27,298 nt of DNA from Oscillospiraceae bacterium (GTDB taxonomy: Bacteria; Bacillota; Clostridia; Oscillospirales; Oscillospiraceae): assembly GCA_016296635.1 (NCBI GenBank), contig JAEDIZ010000017.1, positions 1 through 27,298 on the forward strand, in the 5' to 3' direction. This document shows positions 23,063-27,298 of the stretch, piece by piece. The position numbers were made by a program, and so were the translations under genes. The notes under the pieces are model-generated. The model was not told where the DNA came from and searched no databases. It was given only the letters and a program-made list of their open reading frames with translations. Each line of letters opens with the position of its first letter. The first letter of the stretch is position 1.

Positions 23063-24288
23063 GCAGCGAAGTTACTTTGATGCAGGTGCTGGACGCCCGG
23101 GAGGCCCGGCAGGCAAAGCAGCAGGCGCTGCTGCGCAAATACGGCAGCACGCTCATCTGCTTTACCATGAACATCGCTGGCCCATATAAGCGTTCGCCGC
23201 TGATCGATTTTGTGTTTGGCCGGGGCAGGCAGGCGCTGCTTGAAGCCGTTCCGGCGCTGTATGACGAAAGCATTGCGCGAAGCGCAGGCAATGAATTTTA
23301 TCTTGTGACCGGGCTGGATGCGGCAGAGGCAAAAGTGCGCTGCATCCGGTTGGAGGATACCCCCGTCGGGCGGCTTTTTGACATGGATGTGCTGACGCCC
23401 GACGACGAAAAGCTCTCCCGGCCCGGCGGCAGAACCTGCCTTGTCTGCGGCGGCCCGGCAACACTCTGCTCGCGCAGCCGCGCCCACGGACTGGAAGCCA
23501 TCGAAGCAAAGACACAGGCGCTTCTTCGGAGCTTTGCCGCGCGGGAGCTGGCTGATTTCGCGGTCAATTCCCTCTGCCGGGAGGTTCGCGTCACGCCGAA
23601 GCCGGGTCTTGTGGATGAAAATAACGCAGGCGCCCACAAGGACATGGATCTTCCCATGTTCCTCACCAGCGCCGAAGTGCTGCGTCCGTACTTTACTCTC
23701 TGCGCAGAAGCGGCCATGGATAATCCGGATTGTATGCCCACGCTGCAGAAGGCCGGACTGGAAGCAGAACAAACCATGCTTACCGCCACCGGCGGCGTCA
23801 ACACCCACAAGGGCGCCATCTATTCGCTCGGCCTTCTGACGGCTGCCGCGGCAGCGTATCTCGTTCACGAACGGCCGCTTTTTGAGCAGGCTGCAAAGCT
23901 GGCAAAGGACGGTGCTCCGTCCGTACAGACCCACGGCCGCAAAGCGCTTGCCGCCTATGGCGGACGCGGCGCAAGAGAAGAGGCCGAGGCAGGGTTTCCG
24001 TTGGCGCAGAAGGTAAGGCGGATGCTGTCGGCGGGCTTGCCCCCGGAGGGGATTCTGCTACAGCTGATACTGGAATGTCAGGACACAAACCTTCTGCACC
24101 GCGGCGGCGCGGAGGGACTGGCTTTCGCTCGCAAATGGGCAGAACGGATTTTATCCGCCGAACCGGCAAGGAAATCTGAATTGCTTCTTGCCATGGATGC
24201 GGCCATGATTGACCGCAATCTCAGCCCCGGCGGCTGCGCGGACATTTTGGCGCAGGGATTTTTTCTTGCCTCGCTGACCTTTCTCTGA
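23059..24288 (+). CDS. citXG: Fused CitX-CitG: lyase holo-ACP synthase and triphosphoribosyl-dephospho-CoA synthase
   Basis: A 409-residue two-domain enzyme. Residues about 1-165 are CitX, which transfers the phosphoribosyl-dephospho-CoA arm to CitD; motifs are DAREARQAKQQALL near the start and the Cys-rich CLVCGGPATLCSRSRAH. Residues about 170-409 are CitG, which builds the arm precursor from ATP and dephospho-CoA, with EVRVTPKPGLVDENNAGAHK and TATGGVNTHKGAIYSLGLL. Such fusions are known in other bacteria. The ATG overlaps the P-loop gene stop. The operon is divergent from citDEF, so the lyase and its modification system sit together. The acetylating ligase CitC is not in the window. Confidence 0.93.
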   Translation: MSSEVTLMQVLDAREARQAKQQALLRKYGSTLICFTMNIAGPYKRSPLIDFVFGRGRQALLEAVPALYDESIARSAGNEFYLVTGLDAAEAKVRCIRLEDTPVGRLFDMDVLTPDDEKLSRPGGRTCLVCGGPATLCSRSRAHGLEAIEAKTQALLRSFAARELADFAVNSLCREVRVTPKPGLVDENNAGAHKDMDLPMFLTSAEVLRPYFTLCAEAAMDNPDCMPTLQKAGLEAEQTMLTATGGVNTHKGAIYSLGLLTAAAAAYLVHERPLFEQAAKLAKDGAPSVQTHGRKALAAYGGRGAREEAEAGFPLAQKVRRMLSAGLPPEGILLQLILECQDTNLLHRGGAEGLAFARKWAERILSAEPARKSELLLAMDAAMIDRNLSPGGCADILAQGFFLASLTFL

Positions 24289-24299
24289 ACACAGAAATT

Positions 24300-24330
24300 G
24301 CCGGGCAGCCGTCGGCTGCCCGGCTCATTT
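24300..24330 (+). terminator. Terminator after citXG
   Basis: An 11-bp perfect stem (GCCGGGCAGCC / GGCTGCCCGGC) with a GTC loop is followed by TCATTTTCT, 11 nt after the stop. The T-run is short, but the stem is very stable. Confidence 0.8.
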
Positions 24331-24375
24331 TCTCCCTATACGCCTCAAAGTTTGACTGCGCACATCGCCCCGCCG

Positions 24376-24490
24376 TTGTAGGGACGGGCAATGCCCGCCC
24401 GGAGGAACCGGAAATCGCTAGGGGTGTGGATCTTATCGCGCTATTCTGAAAATTTGTGATGTGTCCGGGCGACCAATGGCCGCCCCTGCG
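24376..24490. mobile_element. Short MITE-like element (copy C)
   Basis: The left end at 24376 (TTGTAGGGACGGGCAATG...) and right end at 24465-24490 are imperfect inverted repeats of the same type as element A. Next to the right end lies AAATTTGTGATGT, the reverse complement of a segment also found just inside element A and in copy B. The interior is only about 60 bp and has no gene. It ends 28 bp before the ATG of the alanine racemase gene, where a normal ribosome site would be expected and is missing. Confidence 0.75.
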
Positions 24491-24518
24491 CGTCATTTAG
24501 CTCCACAGAACCTATCGT

Positions 24519-25635
24519 ATGAAATATCGCAGAAGTCAGTCTTTCCGCCATCCGGCACAACGGACAGCTCGCACGCTCGCTGTTTCCGCAGCAGAAGATC
24601 CTTTCCGTTCTGAAGGCAGACGCCTATGGTCACGGGATCTCCGGCGTTGTTCCCGCCTTTGAATCCTTTACCGACTGGTATGCCGTTGCCACCGTGGAAG
24701 AGGCTCTGCTCATCCGCGAAAAAAGCAGCAAACCCATCCTCCTTTTCGGCCCCGTGCCGGAGGGGCTGATTCTGTCTGCCGCAAAAGCAGGACTTACCTT
24801 CACCGTCGGCAGCACCGGCTATGCGCAGACGCTCTCCGCTATTCTTTCGCAGAACAGCCTCTGCGCTGACTGCCATCTGAAAATCGACACCGGTCTGAAC
24901 CGCTCCGGCATCCGCTGGCGGGAAGACCACGATGCCATGGAAGAAATTCGGAAGATCCGCAGCCTTCCGAATCTGAACTTCACCGGTACCTATACACATT
25001 TTGCCTGCGGTGAAGGAACCGCCGACTGGGAGCTTTCCTTCACCGCGCAGCAGTTTTCCCGTTTTCAGGACGCCTGCAGCGCGATGCAGCAGGCCGGACT
25101 TTCTCTCGGAATCCGCCATTGCTGCTCCACCGGCGGATCGCTTGTCCACCCGGAAGACCTGCTGGATATGATGCGGCTCGGGATGCTCCCGCTGGGAATG
25201 TCCTACTCCGATGAGAGCGTCTGCGAACTGGGACTGATCCCTGCCCTTACCTGGCGCAGCTGCATTGCGCAGGTGGAAACGTTGAAGGCCGGCGAGGCCA
25301 TCAGCTACAGCTGCACCTTCCGCACAGAGCACGACATGCGCATCGGCATCGTCATCTGCGGCTACGCAGACGGCTATCACCGCATTTATTCCAACAAGAC
25401 CTTTGTTCTTGCGGGCGGCAGAAAGGTGCCCGTCGTGGGCCGCATCGCCATGGATTACACCATGATCGATCTGACAGACGCACCGGACGCTGAGGCCGGC
25501 ACAGAGGTAATTCTGCTGGGCAGTGACGGAAAAAACACCGTTTCCGCACAGGTGGTCTCGGAGCTTGGTCAAAGCGTCAGCGGCGAGGTCACCTGCACCA
25601 TCAGTCCCCGCGTACCGCGCATCTACCGGGAATGA
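24519..25635 (+). CDS. alr: Alanine racemase, apparent frameshift at the start
   Basis: A PLP enzyme that interconverts L- and D-alanine. The continuous frame begins at 24523 with NIAEVSLSAIRHN. The Schiff-base lysine is in VLKADAYGHG (codon 24613-24615), GLNRSGIRW and TYTHFACG follow, the catalytic-Tyr-region motif is GYADGY, and VVGRIAMDYTMIDLT lies near the C-terminus. About 370 residues fit Alr. However, TGA (24520-24522) precedes the frame. The only suitable ATG (24519) is one base out: removing one A from the AAA at 24522-24524 would give an in-frame MNIAEVSLS. No ribosome site is seen, and MITE copy C lies just upstream. A GTG at 24694 would lose the PLP lysine. The gene may be inactive, or the base may be an error. 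Confidence 0.85.
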
Positions 25636-25650
25636 AAGGAGTCAGGATTG

Positions 25651-26208
25651 ATGTCTGATCTTCTGATCCGAAACGCCCGGATTTATGACGGCACCGGCGT
25701 CATGGGTCTTTCAAACCGGAAACCCACACCGCAGGAGCTGTTCGAGCTTTCCAAAGCCGTGCGTGAATGCGGCGGCATGTACACCACCCACTCCCGTTCC
25801 GAATCTGCATCCCTTTTTGAAAGCGTGCAGGAATGCATCGATATTGCAAAATATGCGGATATTCCCGTCAACATTTCCCATTTCAAGGTTGTCGGCAAAA
25901 CCTTCTGGACGCGATGCAGCAAGGCACTTGCCATGATTGACGAGGCCAACCGGCAGGGGCTTTCCGTCACCTTTGATGCCTATCCCTACACCGCCGTTTC
26001 CACCACGACCACCTCCGCCATTCCCGCAAAATTTCTTGACAAAGGCAACGCCGCCTTTGCAAAGTCCCTGGAAGATCCCAACGTGGTGGAGGCCATTCGC
26101 CGTGAGATCTTTGAAATCGACGATCCCGGTTGGGACAACAGCGCTCTGCATGCGGGACTTGAAAACTTTCTTATCATCGGCGCAGACATAGCGCGGGAAC
26201 TAATGTAA
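25651..26208 (+). pseudogene. N-acyl-D-amino-acid deacylase (D-aminoacylase), internally deleted and 3'-truncated
   Basis: Remnant of a metal-dependent amidohydrolase that releases D-amino acids from N-acyl derivatives. It opens normally: AAAGGAG lies 9 nt before ATG 25651, and MSDLLIRNARIYDGTG is the family N-terminus. It then jumps at about 25700 to VMGLSNRKPTPQELFELSK, losing roughly 100 or more residues that should hold the metal-binding HxH. The next part is family-like: GGMYTTHSRSES, VNISHFKVVGK and VTFDAYPYTA. The coding homology ends at about ENFLIIGA (26182-26190), followed by a few unrelated codons and TAA. The serine recombinase gene begins on the other side. The gap to alr is 15 nt, so the two formed an operon of D-amino-acid enzymes. 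Confidence 0.8.
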
Positions 26209-26269
26209 GTGATTTGGCCTTGAAAATCGCGCCGCTCATAACGGCGCAAACCATTGATATAACTGGGTT
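26182..26269. other. Probable element-chromosome junction (attachment site)
   Basis: Deacylase homology stops near 26182-26190, and the recombinase stop codon is at 26270. The roughly 80 bp between contain no gene apart from a weak hairpin. Serine integrases leave only a 2-bp crossover, so no long repeat is expected and the exact joint cannot be fixed from this side alone. Confidence 0.5.
26229..26247 (-). terminator. Weak candidate terminator of the recombinase gene
   Basis: The minus strand has a 6-bp GC stem (GCGCCG / CGGCGC, 7-nt loop) followed by CGATTTTC, 23 nt after the recombinase stop. The short stem and interrupted T-run make it uncertain. Confidence 0.35.
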
Positions 26270-27298
26270 TTACCCGACTTCATCAAGCTCCGCAAAACGA
26301 AATTTGATGATGACCTGTTTCTCCTCGGTCAGCTCGATCCGGTCAATGAGGCTGACCAGCAGCTCCCGGCTGGCAAAGGCCGAGTCCATGAAGCGCTGCA
26401 CCAATTCTTTTGCCCTGTCCTCTGTGCGGACGGGGCTTTTCTTTCGCAGCTCCAGCTCCTGCTTCTTTTCCTCCAGAAGGCTTCGCTCCAGCTTGACCCG
26501 GCTGTAAATGCGTTCAAAATCCGTTTCCGGCAGCAGACCGCTCAGGCGATCCATGTACACCTTATCCAGATTGGCCGTCAGGCTGTCGATCTTGCTCTGC
26601 ACGGCCTGCAATTCCGCCTCCAGCGCGTTTTCTTTTTGCGCCTGCTCCACCGCTCGCTGGGCTATGGGGAGCAGTTCAGCGGGATGTAAATAGGCTTCGC
26701 AGACTTCCCGCACCTTGGCAATGACCGCGTCTGTGACGGTCTTTTCCTTGATGGAGTGGCAAGTGCAGACGCCAGCTTTGGTGAACCGCTGATAGGTGCG
26801 GCAGACGAAGTACAGCACATCCTCTCCGGCCGCGTTTTTGCGGTTCAGCACCGCCAGCGGATAGCCGCACTCATGGCAGAAGATCATGCCCTTCAGCAGA
26901 AAGTCGTAGGTGCGGCTCCGGGTGTGCTTTCGGCTGTTCACCAGCATCCGCACCTTGCGGAAGGTCTCAGCGTCGATCAGCGGCTCATGGGTGCCTTCCA
27001 CAACAACCCAGTTTTTCCGCTCCTGATGCAGGCACTTTTTGGATTTATAGCTGATCTTCACGCTGCGCCCCTGTACCATGTTGCCGATGTAGGTCTCATT
27101 TTGCAGCATGTCGGAAATGCGCTCGCTGGACCACAGGCCGGTGTAAGGGCCGGGATTGGGCACCGTCAGTCCCGCATAGGTGGCCGGGGTTGGAATCCCT
27201 TCCGTATTCAGTTGGGCTGCAATCTGACGGCAGCTCATACCGTCCAGCGCCATGCCGAAGATCCGCCGCACCATGGGAGCCACTTCCTCGTCGATGAC
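26270..27298 (-). CDS. Large serine recombinase (site-specific integrase), 5' end outside the window
   Basis: 342 codons of the C-terminal part of a large serine recombinase, which integrates and excises mobile elements. Visible parts are the end of the catalytic/linker region (VIDEEVAPMVRRIFGMALDG), the recombinase domain (SCRQIAAQLNTEGIPTP, WSSERISDMLQNETYIGNMVQG, THEPLIDAETFRKV), a zinc-ribbon domain (LKGMIFCHECGYPLA ... YFVCRTYQRFTKAGVCTCHSIKE), and a long coiled coil (residues about 190-270 of the fragment). The last strand, IDRIELTEEKQVIIKFRF, is typical of Tn4451/TnpX-like and clostridial ICE or phage integrases. The N-terminal Ser catalytic domain lies beyond 27298. It sits at the end of its element, reading toward the broken deacylase gene, as expected for an integrase next to its attachment site. 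Confidence 0.92.
   Translation of the reverse strand, partial: VIDEEVAPMVRRIFGMALDGMSCRQIAAQLNTEGIPTPATYAGLTVPNPGPYTGLWSSERISDMLQNETYIGNMVQGRSVKISYKSKKCLHQERKNWVVVEGTHEPLIDAETFRKVRMLVNSRKHTRSRTYDFLLKGMIFCHECGYPLAVLNRKNAAGEDVLYFVCRTYQRFTKAGVCTCHSIKEKTVTDAVIAKVREVCEAYLHPAELLPIAQRAVEQAQKENALEAELQAVQSKIDSLTANLDKVYMDRLSGLLPETDFERIYSRVKLERSLLEEKKQELELRKKSPVRTEDRAKELVQRFMDSAFASRELLVSLIDRIELTEEKQVIIKFRFAELDEVG

Noticed and set aside
22139..24288. CitC (citrate lyase ligase) within the operon
   Set aside because: Neither protein here has a CitC-like nucleotidyltransferase HxGH motif; the P-loop protein is of another fold.
24519..24525. Programmed frameshift in alr
   Set aside because: There is no slippery heptamer or downstream structure beyond AAA, and a shift at the second codon would be unusual; mutation or error is simpler.
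24694..25635. Alanine racemase starting at GTG 24694
   Set aside because: This start would remove the PLP-binding lysine and the preceding family-like residues encoded from 24523.

Overview
The window looks like a chromosomal segment of an anaerobic Gram-positive bacterium of the class Clostridia. The grounds are AGGAGG-type ribosome sites, sigma-A promoters (several with an extended TGC-TATA -10), a lipoprotein, a GntR-like repressor, a coenzyme-B12 glutamate mutase set and a clostridial large serine recombinase. Family or genus cannot be fixed from the sequence alone.

Left part (1-9.1 kb): a roughly 98-bp tandem repeat at the left edge; a two-gene minus-strand unit (GtrA-like membrane protein, Y-family polymerase); an orphan lipoprotein; a DUF3786 protein; a cysteine-desulfurase-like enzyme behind a perfect consensus promoter; and a minus-strand operon of ribulokinase, HAD phosphatase and a class I glutamine amidotransferase-like hydrolase. 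Convergent gene ends are separated by strong, mostly bidirectional hairpin terminators.

Centre (9.2-24.3 kb): a nearly complete methylaspartate pathway for glutamate fermentation. GlmS/GlmL/GlmE make 3-methylaspartate, Mal deaminates it to mesaconate, the two-subunit class I hydro-lyase (called fumarase by homology) most likely hydrates mesaconate to citramalate, and the CitDEF-type lyase most likely cleaves citramalate to acetate and pyruvate. A fused CitX-CitG protein makes and attaches the lyase prosthetic group; it is translationally coupled to an uncharacterised P-loop protein with an AlaRS editing-domain-like C-terminus. A GntR-type regulator lies at the end of the lyase/hydro-lyase operon. 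Palindromes sharing TTGTAT half-sites lie at both the citD promoter and the glmS leader, suggesting one regulon. An ornithine-cyclodeaminase-family gene at the end of the glm-mal unit is interrupted by an in-frame TAG, and none of the 24 readable stop codons in the window is TAG. A DUF362 gene converges on it.

The operons are invaded by a family of hairpin-rich, non-coding repeats. Copy A has clear terminal inverted repeats and sits between glmE and mal. Copy B lies between citF and the hydro-lyase alpha gene. A short copy C sits immediately upstream of an alanine racemase gene whose start appears frame-shifted.

Right end (24.5-27.3 kb): the alanine racemase gene is followed by a broken N-acyl-D-amino-acid deacylase gene (internal deletion and truncated 3' end) abutting the terminal serine recombinase gene of an element that continues beyond the window. 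This looks like an integration boundary.
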